A stretch of DNA of 39,203 nt from the NCBI GenBank assembly GCA_022969175.1, contig JALJPB010000040.1, forward strand, positions 1-39,203, given 5' to 3'. Position 1 is the stretch's first letter. Every line of letters starts with the position of its first letter. This DNA comes from Colwellia sp. Lineage in GTDB: Bacteria > Pseudomonadota > Gammaproteobacteria > Enterobacterales > Alteromonadaceae. Positions 25,006 to 33,263 of this stretch are shown one piece after another. Both the position numbers and the translations under genes were made by a program. A model generated the notes under the pieces. The model was not told the DNA's origin. It saw only the letters and a list, made by a program, of their open reading frames with translations, and searched no databases.

Positions 25006-26038
25006 AAGGTAAACTCATATTTACATGAAAAGTATCATTGTCTGTTTCTTGGCTAAGCACCCCTTGCTTGCCAAAAATCAGCTCAATCCTTTGGCTTAAA
25101 TTCTTTAATCCGACCTTAGTTCCTGACTTTACTAAGTCGGCTTGGTAAGGGTTAATAACATCAATAATCAGCATGTTGTTTCTAATTGCGCTATTGAGCG
25201 TTAAAGTGCCGCCATCTTTTAAATTGGCGATGCCATGCTTTATTGCATTTTCAACTATGGTTAATAAACCCATCGTTGGAATTTTGGCATTTTTACTTTC
25301 AGGTGAAATATTCATATTAATAGCTAAGCGCGCACCTAACCGAATATCCTCTATTGATAAATAATGCTGACAAACCTCAAGTTCTTTTCCTAAACTTGTA
25401 TAGGCTTTAGTATCGGTCGACAAGTTATAACGAAATAAAGTTGATAATTGTGTGATTAAGTCTGCCGCCTTATCTTCATCTTCATAAATCATACCGCGAA
25501 TGGTGTTCAGTGAATTAAATAAAAAATGCGGATTAATTTGATTCATCAAACTAGCAAGTTGTTGATCTTTTAATTGAGTTGCCAACTTTCTGCGGTCTCT
25601 TATCGAGGTGATGGTTAGGTACAACAAGCTCCAAATCAAAAAGAAAATGCTATTAATAAAGAGATAAAAAAACAGCTCTACTAGTATGCCGTATTGATAA
25701 ATAAAGATATCAGGCTCAGGAAGTCCAAAAGTCCATTCTAATAACTTGTCAGTTATTGTGCCGATAAGTGCACACTGTAAAATAAGCTTTAATAAAGCTT
25801 TTAATTCAGTAACTTGGTTCTTCAGTTGATAGTCACGTAGTAGATAATGTGTTAATAAAATAGCGACAGTATAAGAGAGGATGTTTTTAATAAAATAGTC
25901 GGACGCAGCGTCTTGAATTTCAGCTGTTTGAAACTCAGGATCGGTATATATACCCAGTAGAGAAAAACCAAGCACTACAGCCAAGCCTAAAACTTGGCAA
26001 AAATAATAGACGGCATTAGATTTTCTTTGAACTGGCAT
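24983..26038 (-). CDS. LytS-type (His_kinase/HATPase_c) sensor kinase 1
   Basis: A 351-residue kinase with four predicted N-terminal membrane helices (about 12-31, 48-67, 83-97, 117-146) and no obvious soluble sensor domain. The phosphorylated H171 lies in LMNQINPHFLFNSLNTIRGM, the His_kinase-family motif, followed by the ATPase N-box TIVENAIKHGIANL and a G-box GTKVGLKNLSQRI. It overlaps the LytTR regulator gene by 23 bases, so the two are a cognate pair. It is a paralogue of the kinase at 27364-28377, nearly identical around the H-box and ATPase but different in the membrane part. Confidence 0.93.
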   Translation of the reverse strand: MPVQRKSNAVYYFCQVLGLAVVLGFSLLGIYTDPEFQTAEIQDAASDYFIKNILSYTVAILLTHYLLRDYQLKNQVTELKALLKLILQCALIGTITDKLLEWTFGLPEPDIFIYQYGILVELFFYLFINSIFFLIWSLLYLTITSIRDRRKLATQLKDQQLASLMNQINPHFLFNSLNTIRGMIYEDEDKAADLITQLSTLFRYNLSTDTKAYTSLGKELEVCQHYLSIEDIRLGARLAINMNISPESKNAKIPTMGLLTIVENAIKHGIANLKDGGTLTLNSAIRNNMLIIDVINPYQADLVKSGTKVGLKNLSQRIELIFGKQGVLSQETDNDTFHVNMSLPYEPIKNG

Positions 26039-26059
26039 TACTATCGCTTGTTTATTTTA

Positions 26060-26084
26060 TGCCATTATCTATTCAATAATGGCA
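26060..26084. promoter_or_regulatory. Inverted repeat upstream of kinase 1
   Basis: TGCCATTA (26060-26067) and TAATGGCA (26077-26084) form a perfect 8-bp inverted repeat with a 9-base spacer, 22 bases before the kinase ATG and downstream of the CPBP gene. It could be a weak terminator of the CPBP transcript (little U tract) or an operator or leader hairpin for the kinase-regulator pair. Confidence 0.4.
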
Positions 26085-26169
26085 AGTTATAATTATTTTT
26101 GTTAAGCAGTATATAGTTACTACTTAGCAAAGTTAAGGGTTGATAAAAAATTGTTATTGCGAGGCTGAA

Positions 26170-26961
26170 TTAATTCATAAATAAGTACATTTCTACAGAT
26201 GAATAAAGGTTATTAACAAAGTGTAAATAAATTGGCAAATAAATACCGCCGCTACGCAACCGAGCTATCGCTAAAATAACAGCTAATGGAAAGAGTACTG
26301 CTAGTATGGTGAGGTCGTATTGCCCTGCATGAATCAGGGTAAATAAAATACTAGTGATAACAATGGTGCCAGTAATACCTAAGGGGGAATTTTTTAAGCC
26401 CTTAAAGATAAAGCCACGAAAAACTAACTCTTCAAAAATTGGCGCGGCAATAACAACAACAAACAATAATAAAAATAAGTAATCTGTGGTGTTGTATATG
26501 TCGATTATACTTTGTGGTGTTTCAATACCTAGAGCATTAGAGGCAAAATAAGAAAAAACAAAATAAACCAGTATTGCTAAGTTAAAATTAATAAACATTG
26601 TTTTATTGGGGAATTTATTAAAACCCAGGTAAGACGCTGCAGTAGTTACTTTTCTTCGACTGGCAAAATAGAATATTACCGATGATAAACATAAAGCAGT
26701 GACAAGATAATTAATGGCATTAAAATCGCCATCGAGTGCTAACTTTTGACTTATATCAATTCCCATAGTTTGAGCACTTTCAGCAATACCCCCCAGCGAT
26801 ACCACTTCAATTGCAGCGCCTATAGCCAGGGTAACTATAGTGATAATCAAGTACAGAATACAAAGTAGAAAAGTTAAAGCTAAGGTGGCTTTAGCACTCC
26901 AAGGTTTATTGGTTTCGTTTGGTGAAACCTCGATATTGGCTGCTTCAATTATGGTGGACAT
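26170..26961 (-). CDS. CPBP family intramembrane metalloprotease
   Basis: A 263-residue membrane protein with about seven hydrophobic helices and the CPBP (Abi/CAAX protease) motifs: E177-E178-xxx-R182 in FEELVFRGFIFKG, H211 in FTLIHAG, and H247-xx-N250 in LHFVNNLYSS. These build the metal site of the family. In Gram-positive bacteria such proteins mature or give immunity to secreted peptides; in eukaryotes and archaea they cut prenylated proteins. Here the gene lies between a small hydrophobic-leader peptide gene and a LytS-LytTR pair on the same strand. A role in processing that peptide or in signalling is inference. Confidence 0.88.
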   Translation of the reverse strand: MSTIIEAANIEVSPNETNKPWSAKATLALTFLLCILYLIITIVTLAIGAAIEVVSLGGIAESAQTMGIDISQKLALDGDFNAINYLVTALCLSSVIFYFASRRKVTTAASYLGFNKFPNKTMFINFNLAILVYFVFSYFASNALGIETPQSIIDIYNTTDYLFLLLFVVVIAAPIFEELVFRGFIFKGLKNSPLGITGTIVITSILFTLIHAGQYDLTILAVLFPLAVILAIARLRSGGIYLPIYLHFVNNLYSSVEMYLFMN

Positions 26962-27035
26962 ATTTATTACCTAAATGAAATGATTTTAATACAAAATGAT
27001 CAATAATACGATTAAGAGTAGAGCTGGCATAACAG

Positions 27036-27233
27036 TTATCCTTTTTTTTGTGATTGAATATTATGAGTAGTTAAATGGCTGAAATTTACTCGCTTAACTG
27101 CTTGGTTGTTATCTTTGATGGTGTTGGACTTTATCGTCATTTCTTGATGGTGCACAGTGTTGAATCCTTCAGAGAAAACACCAAGAAAAATCAATGGACC
27201 TAATACCGAGAGAGTCATTTTTAATATTGTCAT
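27036..27233 (-). CDS. Small peptide with hydrophobic leader, unknown function
   Basis: A 65-codon ORF. It is supported by a near-ideal ribosome-binding site (AAAAGGA, 6 bases before the ATG) and by position within a same-strand unit, 74 bases upstream of the CPBP gene. The N-terminus MTILKMTLSVLGPLIFLGVF is a signal-peptide or membrane anchor; the rest (about 24-65) is polar, His- and Lys-rich, and has no cysteine. I do not recognise a family. It may be an exported peptide substrate or signal, or a small membrane accessory protein. Its promoter region holds the LytTR-type direct repeats. Confidence 0.6.
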   Translation of the reverse strand: MTILKMTLSVLGPLIFLGVFSEGFNTVHHQEMTIKSNTIKDNNQAVKRVNFSHLTTHNIQSQKKG

Positions 27234-27328
27234 TTTAATCCTTTTAAAATGTTATTGAGCTTGTTCGCCGTGTGCGATTCAGTGATTGGAGAATATCGAA
27301 TAAAGCTGGCATATAAGGTAAAAAGTGA

Positions 27329-27356
27329 CAAGCGGTCAGAAAAAGTGATAAGTGGT
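27329..27356 (-). promoter_or_regulatory. Direct-repeat operator resembling LytTR (BtsR/YehT) box
   Basis: On the minus strand ACCACTTA (27356-27349), 12 bases, then ACCGCTTG (27336-27329). The repeat extends to 16 bases, ACC-R-CTT-R-TCACTTTTT less its first base, start to start 20 bases. E. coli BtsR (YehT) binds two ACC(G/A)CT(C/T)A repeats with a 13-base spacer, so this is a close match in sequence and geometry. It lies about 96-123 bases upstream of the 65-residue peptide gene. Confidence 0.65.
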
Positions 27357-27363
27357 TATTTGA

Positions 27364-28377
27364 TTAAGCTATTTCGAAGGGTAAGGTTAATGAAACAGTA
27401 AAAGTTTCATTGGTATTTGTTTGAGTGAGCTTTCCTTGGACACCAAAAATTAGTCCAATACGTTGTTGTAAATTCTTTAAACCCACTCGTGTTCCTGATT
27501 TAACTAAATCTTGACAAAATGGATTACTGACTTCAACCAGTAGGGTATTATTTTCAACTTTACTGGTTAAATTGACGGTGCCACCTTTTTGTAAATTCGC
27601 TATACCATGTTTGATGGCATTTTCAATCAATGTTAATACACCCATAGTCGGAATTTTAGCTGTTTTACTTTCTGACGATACCGAAAAATTGACCTTTAAA
27701 CGTTCACCTAAACGTATATCTTCAATGGCTAAATAGTGTTGGCAAACTTCTAATTCAGCTCCTAAGCTAGTGTGGGCTTTAGTATCAGTAGACAAGTTAT
27801 AACGAAAGAGAGTTGAAAGTTTGGTCACTAGTTCAGCGGCCTTATCTTTGTCTTCAAAAATCATACCGCGAATGGTATTAAGTGAATTAAATAAGAAATG
27901 TGGGTTTATTTGATTCATCAAGCTCGCCAGTTCATGATCCCTTAGTTGTTGCCGAAGTTTTAGGCGCTCTCTAATCGCAGTAATCGCTAAATAGAGAATA
28001 CTCCATATGGCATAAAGAAATAAGTTAAGGCTGACATTCATCAAGATATATTGAACCGAAAAATAGGATTTTTCACTATCGCCGAATGATAGACCCCAAA
28101 TAATGTTTGCTAATGTGGTGCCAATGGCAGCAAAAAATATCGCAAGACTATATGTTTTTAAAGATGGTTGGTTATTTGATAAATGCTTTTTGATATAGGC
28201 GCGCAGTAAAAAATGGCTGGCTAATAAAGAGAAAACCATGCTCTTAAAAAATAATATTGTTTCATGAGTAAAATCTATTTCGCCTTCTTTGGTACTAATA
28301 CCACTTATGAAGATAAAGCCAAAGAACAGCAAACTTCCCAATAGTTGGCAAACATAATAGCTTTTACTTGTTTTCAT
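27364..28377 (-). CDS. LytS-type (His_kinase/HATPase_c) sensor kinase 2
   Basis: A 337-residue paralogue of kinase 1. It has four N-terminal helices (about 10-27, 41-60, 76-95, 107-134), H160 in LMNQINPHFLFNSLNTIRGM, the N-box TLIENAIKHGIANL and GTRVGLKNLQQRI. The catalytic halves of the two kinases are very similar, while the membrane halves have diverged. This suggests gene duplication followed by a change of input. No response regulator of its own is adjacent; the LytTR regulator 2.4 kb downstream on the same strand is the obvious partner. The operator-like repeats start 8 bases after its stop. Confidence 0.92.
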   Translation of the reverse strand: MKTSKSYYVCQLLGSLLFFGFIFISGISTKEGEIDFTHETILFFKSMVFSLLASHFLLRAYIKKHLSNNQPSLKTYSLAIFFAAIGTTLANIIWGLSFGDSEKSYFSVQYILMNVSLNLFLYAIWSILYLAITAIRERLKLRQQLRDHELASLMNQINPHFLFNSLNTIRGMIFEDKDKAAELVTKLSTLFRYNLSTDTKAHTSLGAELEVCQHYLAIEDIRLGERLKVNFSVSSESKTAKIPTMGVLTLIENAIKHGIANLQKGGTVNLTSKVENNTLLVEVSNPFCQDLVKSGTRVGLKNLQQRIGLIFGVQGKLTQTNTNETFTVSLTLPFEIA

Positions 28378-28452
28378 TCGGTTAACTTTATAAGAGTGGC
28401 TTGACTTGTTGCGATGCTAACACAGTAAAAATAACCTGTAATCAATTGTTAG

Positions 28453-28836
28453 TTAACTTTGACCGTGTTCTTGTAGATTTTTTGCTAATGCTTCTGCATC
28501 AGTAATATGTTGTTGGCTCATTGGCTACAACATCATTTATTCTTTTATATTATGTTGTTGCATTAATACCATTAACGTTTCTGAATAGCCTAGATATCCG
28601 TCTTTATCATGTGCTGGTAAGGCGTTAGTTAAATCACCAACTTAGGCAGGTATTTGTTCAAATTTTGAGGGTATGGTTTCTTCTGCTTCTAAATGGAGAG
28701 CAAATTCATTAGCAAACATACGCCATTTTTCTTGAACCAATGGTCAATCTTGTTTTGCTACGGAAGATTATGCCTAAACAAAAAATTCATCATACTCACG
28801 GTGTTTACTGGTCATATATTCTGGCATGGTGCTCAT
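28453..28836 (-). pseudogene. Hemerythrin (HHE)-like pseudogene with six in-frame stops
   Basis: Reading the minus strand from ATG 28836 gives 127 codons in one unbroken frame to TAA 28455-28453, interrupted by six stops (TAG, TAA, TGA, TAA, TAA, TAG). The text between stops is clearly a hemerythrin-like four-helix protein: SKHREYDEFF, then FANEFALHLEAEET, then LPAHDKDGYLGYSETLMVLMQQHNIKE followed by a stop where the family has Glu, then MML. The histidines of the HHE motifs remain. An AAAGGA still stands upstream. Hemerythrins bind a di-iron site for O2 or NO sensing or iron storage. Not functional as read. Confidence 0.8.
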
Positions 28837-28933
28837 GAATTAAGATATTCCTTTGTATTGATAGCAACAGTAATGATGGCGTTATCATAATCGCTTTGAA
28901 TTATCTTGATTTGATGGCTATTAATAAAAGAGG

Positions 28934-28975
28934 AATATTATTCAAAAATTCCTGATGAAATTATTGAATAATATT
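28934..28975 (-). terminator. Hairpin terminator downstream of the GyrI gene
   Basis: AATATTATTCAA (28934-28945) and TTGAATAATATT (28964-28975) form a perfect 12-bp stem with an 18-base loop, 25 bases after the stop of the minus-strand GyrI-like gene. On that strand it is followed by CCTCTTTTATT. The stem is AT-rich, so it may be leaky. Confidence 0.6.
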
Positions 28976-28999
28976 TTATTGAATTTAAGCTAAACGAAG

Positions 29000-29608
29000 T
29001 TAAGTTGAAGTCACAGGGCTCCTTAAAATTGTTTTTAATCTTTCTGGCGGTACTCGCCGGGGATCTGAAATATATATTTCGCAATGCTCTGATGAAGGCG
29101 TTAATTTTTCAGTAGCGGCAAAGGCGTACATTTGTTCAATAGTACGCTTTTCTTCTTCAAAAGCGCCAATGTGTAACATTTGAATGCAACGGCCAAAGTT
29201 ATGTCTGCATAAAGATACATTTTCAACACTTACTGTTTTTCCTTTCGATAATAAAGCTTGTGCCGCTTGTTGAATATCGGAATTTTCGACATGCTCAGGA
29301 GTACGAATCATCAGTTGCCAACTCCATTGCTCTTGCGCTATTTGATTGAGAGGTAATGCTGATTCTGACCAATATCTAGCCTCTAGTTTACAAATAACAT
29401 AATCACCTTTGTTTTGCTTTTTTCGAGTCATCTTTACCGTATAGGCCATGGCATAAAGCGCTGAAACTGCATCATTAAAAGATTCCTTTCCAGGAGAACC
29501 TTGACCATTTATGACCAAATAAGTGGCTTCTTTTATATCGATAAGTACTGGTTTTTTTGCTGCAATATAATCACTTTTATTAAGCTTGAATAAATCTATT
29601 TTAGTCAT
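29000..29608 (-). CDS. GyrI-like small-molecule-binding protein
   Basis: A 202-residue stand-alone GyrI-like domain protein without DNA-binding part. Typical features are the N-terminal YLVINGQGSPGKESFNDAVSALYAMAYTVK, the central WSWQLMIRTP, and the C-terminal CEIYISDPRRVPPERLKTILR, which is highly characteristic of this group. Members bind or hydrolyse hydrophobic cationic small molecules. It begins one base after the AraC/GyrI regulator gene (AAGGA 8 bases upstream), so the two are co-translated. The regulator's own effector domain is of the same superfamily, pointing to one ligand class sensed and then sequestered (inference). Confidence 0.88.
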   Translation of the reverse strand: MTKIDLFKLNKSDYIAAKKPVLIDIKEATYLVINGQGSPGKESFNDAVSALYAMAYTVKMTRKKQNKGDYVICKLEARYWSESALPLNQIAQEQWSWQLMIRTPEHVENSDIQQAAQALLSKGKTVSVENVSLCRHNFGRCIQMLHIGAFEEEKRTIEQMYAFAATEKLTPSSEHCEIYISDPRRVPPERLKTILRSPVTST

Positions 29609-29609
29609 T

Positions 29610-30542
29610 TTAATTTTCCTTATCGGCAGTGTTTTGTTGGCATACCTTTATGATAGGCATATAAATATCAGTAACTAAATCTTCTGGCTCAGTTGATTCA
29701 GGGTCATTAAGGTAGACTTCAAAACAAGGTTTATCATCAGACTCATAGCTGCTTTGAGGTAACCACTGGCCAAAAAACTTGCGGTAAGTATCAGATAGAT
29801 CGTTATATGAGCCGATATGAGTCGTTACTGCATATTGCCCACCCGAAATCGTTTGTACTTTTATATCATCCATTATTTGAAAATCATTGGGTACGGTAAT
29901 ACAAGCATCATAGCGAAGGTCTTCTGCTTTAATCACGTCAGGATCGTCATAACTCACACCTAGCATTTTCGCTTCTCCTCCGAGTAATCCTTCAGGCGCT
30001 AAACTACTACAGAGTTTATCCCACGCTTGTCCGCATTCTTGATAAGGGCCTTGATGGGAAACATAAGCGACTTTCATGCTGTTAATATCTTTGATCATTA
30101 CATTCATTTTATATTCCTTTAATTGAAGTGGTTCAAAGGAGGAAATATGCCCACTAGTTACATAACGAATACAAGCTTTTGAAGAACTAGGAAAGCGAGC
30201 GTTTTCAGTACGTCTAAACTCTGAAGGCAGGATGCCTACTTTAGATTTAAACACTCTTGAAAAAGCCATATCACTTTCATAACCTGCATTAATGGAGATT
30301 TGTAAAATACTCATCGCAGTTGTTTGTAGCTCAATAGCTGAACGCTCTAATCGCAAGCGTCTGACCAACTCTTTTACTGACTCGCCTAACATACCACTAA
30401 AAATACGGTGAAAATGAAAAGGAGAAAAGCTGGCTTCCCTCGCTAACTCTTCAAGTGTCAGCTCATAGTCTAAGTTAGTTTGAATATAGTTAAGCGTTTT
30501 AACTATGCGTGACCGATAAGATTTTTGTGTGACTCTGCGCAT
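29610..30542 (-). CDS. AraC-family regulator with GyrI-like effector domain
   Basis: From ATG 30542 (MRRVTQKSYRSRIVKTL) the protein has 310 residues. In-frame ATGs at 30557 and 30617 would give longer forms with no recognisable family match. Residues about 10-110 hold two AraC helix-turn-helices (LTLEELAREASFSPFHFHRIFSG and ILQISINAGYESDMAFSRVFKSKVGILPSEFR). Residues about 145-305 form a GyrI-like (AraC_E_bind) ligand domain ending FEVYLNDPESTEPEDLVTDIYMPI. The order, HTH first and effector last, is that of Rob and the BmrR-like effector group. It likely controls itself and the adjacent GyrI gene in response to a xenobiotic. Confidence 0.9.
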   Translation of the reverse strand: MRRVTQKSYRSRIVKTLNYIQTNLDYELTLEELAREASFSPFHFHRIFSGMLGESVKELVRRLRLERSAIELQTTAMSILQISINAGYESDMAFSRVFKSKVGILPSEFRRTENARFPSSSKACIRYVTSGHISSFEPLQLKEYKMNVMIKDINSMKVAYVSHQGPYQECGQAWDKLCSSLAPEGLLGGEAKMLGVSYDDPDVIKAEDLRYDACITVPNDFQIMDDIKVQTISGGQYAVTTHIGSYNDLSDTYRKFFGQWLPQSSYESDDKPCFEVYLNDPESTEPEDLVTDIYMPIIKVCQQNTADKEN

Positions 30543-30782
30543 TATTGCGTATTCCATAAGTATTAAGTTTCGTTTGTAGCAATAAGCATATTGCCATACA
30601 TTGACATTTTTACTCAAACCAAAAACTGTTTAAGTGGTAGTAATGTATATAAGTTAACAAAACCGTTACTGATATTTCTTGCGCTTTTATTATTAAAATG
30701 TGTATTTATATGGCGATGATTGTTCTTATCTAACAAAGGAAATTTAGCAATCTAAATAACAGCCAAAATTGACCCATCATAA

Positions 30783-30817
30783 AAAAAACTGGAAACATAT
30801 TTGTTATCCAGTTTTTT
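30783..30817 (-). terminator. Rho-independent terminator after the chemoreceptor gene
   Basis: AAAAAACTGGA (30783-30793) and TCCAGTTTTTT (30807-30817) form an 11-bp stem with a 13-base loop, about 40 bases after the chemoreceptor stop on the minus strand. A T-rich run follows on that strand. The arrangement is nearly symmetric and may also act on plus-strand transcripts. Confidence 0.85.
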
Positions 30818-30855
30818 ATTTAGTCTGATACTGACGTTTAAGTCAATGAGACAAA

Positions 30856-32865
30856 TTAAAACTTAAAGTTGTTTAAATTACTCACTAACGTTTGTGCTTT
30901 ATCTTCAGTTAACTGAATTTTTTCAGCTAAGTAGTTTGATTGATCAACGGTATCAGTTGCTAAGGTATCAATATTAATGATTAACTTATTCATTTCATCG
31001 GCAGTTGCTGATTGTTGACTGATGGTGGAGGCAACATCCAACATATGTTCATCAAGTGTAGACAAGGCTTTATACATATCATCAAATACCGAGGTTACCT
31101 CTAAGGTTAAAGATTTACTTTCGTTGGCCTCTGTTTGGCTCTGTTGTATGGTTGTCACCGCTTCTTTTGCCGACTCTTGTAATTGTGAAACAATACCATG
31201 AATGCTAGTAGTTGATTCCTGTGTTCGTGACGCTAAGTTTCTCACTTCATCAGCAACAACACTAAAGCCTCGACCTTGTTCCCCAGCACGCGCAGCTTCT
31301 ATGGCAGCATTGAGCGCTAAAAGGTTTGTTTGTTCTGCAATGCTTTGAATTACATCAACCACTTTACCAATAGTATGAGTTTTTTGTTCTAAATCGTTAA
31401 TCACTTGAGCCGCTTTTTCAGTTTGTTCAACTAAACCATTAATTTTTTCAGAGGCTTGGCTAATAACATTTAATCCTGCTGCCACGCCATTTTTGGTATT
31501 AGTGGCAATGTGGGCAATATCTTCTGTACGCTGAGCTACATGTTCAGACGTTTGTGCCATTTCGACAGAAGCGCTGGCAGCATTGGCCAATTGATTTTTC
31601 TGATCATCTATATTGTTTTTAGTCTCTTGAGTCGCTTGTAATGACATCTGTGCATCTTGCTCAACCTGCTGTGCAATTTGATTAGAGTCGGCAACTAAGT
31701 GCTGAATTTTTGCAACAAAGATATTAAAACTTTCTGCTAGTTTACCTATTTCGTCGTGGCGCTTCATGCTTATTCGTTGTGTTAAATCGGCAGAACCCTG
31801 TGCTATATCATCAAGGGCTTTTTGTACGACGTCTAATGGTGTTAATTGCCATTTGGTATAAAAGCTGATGAAAATCATTAAGACGATAGTAAAAAGCACA
31901 ATATGAGTAATATCACTTGTTAAGGTATCATTTAATGAACGGTCTATCTCAGCTTGCGGGATCATCACCGCTATGCTCCAGTGAACTTCAGGCACCTCGC
32001 GGTCAAGCTTTTGGGTGAAAATTTGATAGCTTTCGTTTTTCCATTGCAGTGTTTGACTGCCTGAATTATTTTTATTTTTCCAGTAAGTTGCAAAGCCTGA
32101 AGCGCCAATATCGCGGTAAACCTCATCAACTTTTTCAATAGGGAGTTCAGAAACATCATGTTTTAACATCATATTAGACATATCAGGGAAGCTCACCATT
32201 AAACCAGAATCGCTTACCACAAATACCTCTAAGCCAGCATAACGGCTTGTTAATTCGGCTAAGCCTTGGTTGACTTGTTCTAAATTTAAATCAAGTCCTG
32301 CGGTGCCAATTAATTCCTGTTTGGCATTAAATAGCGGACGGCGAAAAGTCATTAAAATATCACCGTCATGATCGCGATAGGGATCATTTACGTAGTGATT
32401 CATTTGCCCTAAAAATTCATTCCAAAAGGGACGTTTATTAATGTAATAAGTAGGATCGTCATTTTTACCATCCTTATCGTAATACTCCCAAGTTTTAGTG
32501 GTAGTAAAAAACACTTCAACAATGGCTGGGTCTTGCTTAACAATATCAAGAAAATAAGGGCTTAATTTTTGCCATCCTGGTAATTCTTTAGCAGGAAGAC
32601 CACGGGTTTCAATAGAGTCGATCGCTTCTATCGTTGCTGGGTTTGAAAAAATAGCATCGAGTTGGTTATTACGAGAATACAACATGTTATTAATTTTATC
32701 ATCGAGTTGGCTGAGTAAACGGCCCACTTCGCTGTTTAACGATAAATTTTCTTTATCACTGACACTATTAACTTTGAAAACTAATGAGATGCTAGTAATG
32801 ATTAATAAGGTGATTAATATCCAGAAAATAAATTGTCTAGCCAGGCTTTGTTTTATGTACAACAT
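30856..32865 (-). CDS. Methyl-accepting chemotaxis protein with dCache sensor
   Basis: A 669-residue chemoreceptor. A first membrane helix (about 12-30) leads to a large periplasmic double-Cache domain (about 35-310, with [25 protein letters not shown] and the ligand-pocket-like [20 protein letters not shown]). A second helix (about 318-338), a HAMP domain ([21 protein letters not shown]) and the coiled-coil signalling domain with the tip [35 protein letters not shown] (about 510-545) follow. Periplasmic dCache domains often bind amino acids or other small organics. There is no C-terminal CheR/CheB pentapeptide. GGAG five bases before the ATG fixes the start. It is monocistronic with its own terminator. 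Confidence 0.95.
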   Translation of the reverse strand: MLYIKQSLARQFIFWILITLLIITSISLVFKVNSVSDKENLSLNSEVGRLLSQLDDKINNMLYSRNNQLDAIFSNPATIEAIDSIETRGLPAKELPGWQKLSPYFLDIVKQDPAIVEVFFTTTKTWEYYDKDGKNDDPTYYINKRPFWNEFLGQMNHYVNDPYRDHDGDILMTFRRPLFNAKQELIGTAGLDLNLEQVNQGLAELTSRYAGLEVFVVSDSGLMVSFPDMSNMMLKHDVSELPIEKVDEVYRDIGASGFATYWKNKNNSGSQTLQWKNESYQIFTQKLDREVPEVHWSIAVMIPQAEIDRSLNDTLTSDITHIVLFTIVLMIFISFYTKWQLTPLDVVQKALDDIAQGSADLTQRISMKRHDEIGKLAESFNIFVAKIQHLVADSNQIAQQVEQDAQMSLQATQETKNNIDDQKNQLANAASASVEMAQTSEHVAQRTEDIAHIATNTKNGVAAGLNVISQASEKINGLVEQTEKAAQVINDLEQKTHTIGKVVDVIQSIAEQTNLLALNAAIEAARAGEQGRGFSVVADEVRNLASRTQESTTSIHGIVSQLQESAKEAVTTIQQSQTEANESKSLTLEVTSVFDDMYKALSTLDEHMLDVASTISQQSATADEMNKLIINIDTLATDTVDQSNYLAEKIQLTEDKAQTLVSNLNNFKF

Positions 32866-33263
32866 GCAAACTCCAGAAGGTACATCATTCCATGAGGTGG
32901 TTTAATTTTATGTATTTTTAGCATAGTTCAACACTATTTGTCGGCCAAAAAGTAATTTTATTAAACTTTATTTTATATACTGTATATTTATTACGAGGCG
33001 ATAACAAAATGTTTACATACCAACAATTAGCGTTACAAATAGCAAGGCAGCTATTAATCTGTCAGGAAATAACGAAGTGAATTTTGTCACTAAATAAATA
33101 TAAACTTATCTTAATGACTAAATTTATCATAAGGTTACAATCTAAAGTGTGATATTTTGGCAACAAGGCCAGTTCAGAAACAAACTGGCTATTCTAATGC
33201 CGACAATACACTTTAGAGTGTAAGATGAAATAAATGTAAACTTTTTCTTATCTATTAATAAGG
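32866..33263. other. Gene-free region with nested inverted repeats
   Basis: Almost 400 bases between the chemoreceptor and lipoprotein genes. A nested fold is visible: outer arms CTAAAGTGT (33143-33151) and ACACTTTAG (33208-33216), inner arms GCCAGTT (33169-33175) and AACTGGC (33183-33189); ACACT-TTAG-AGTGT (33208-33221) is an alternative partner for the right outer arm. This could be a terminator or a small structured RNA. A 23-codon ATG frame at 33009-33080 has only a distant GAGG and was not called. Confidence 0.4.

Noticed and set aside
28693-28890. 65-codon plus-strand frame
   Set aside because: It is the shadow of the hemerythrin-like pseudogene on the minus strand, which has recognisable protein motifs.
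32978-32997. LexA-like box TACTGTATAT
   Set aside because: The left half fits the SOS box but the right half (TTATTACGAG) does not, and no SOS gene follows.
33009-33080. 23-codon ATG frame in the empty region
   Set aside because: Only a GAGG about 11 bases upstream, no hydrophobic or conserved pattern, and no coding neighbours to support it.
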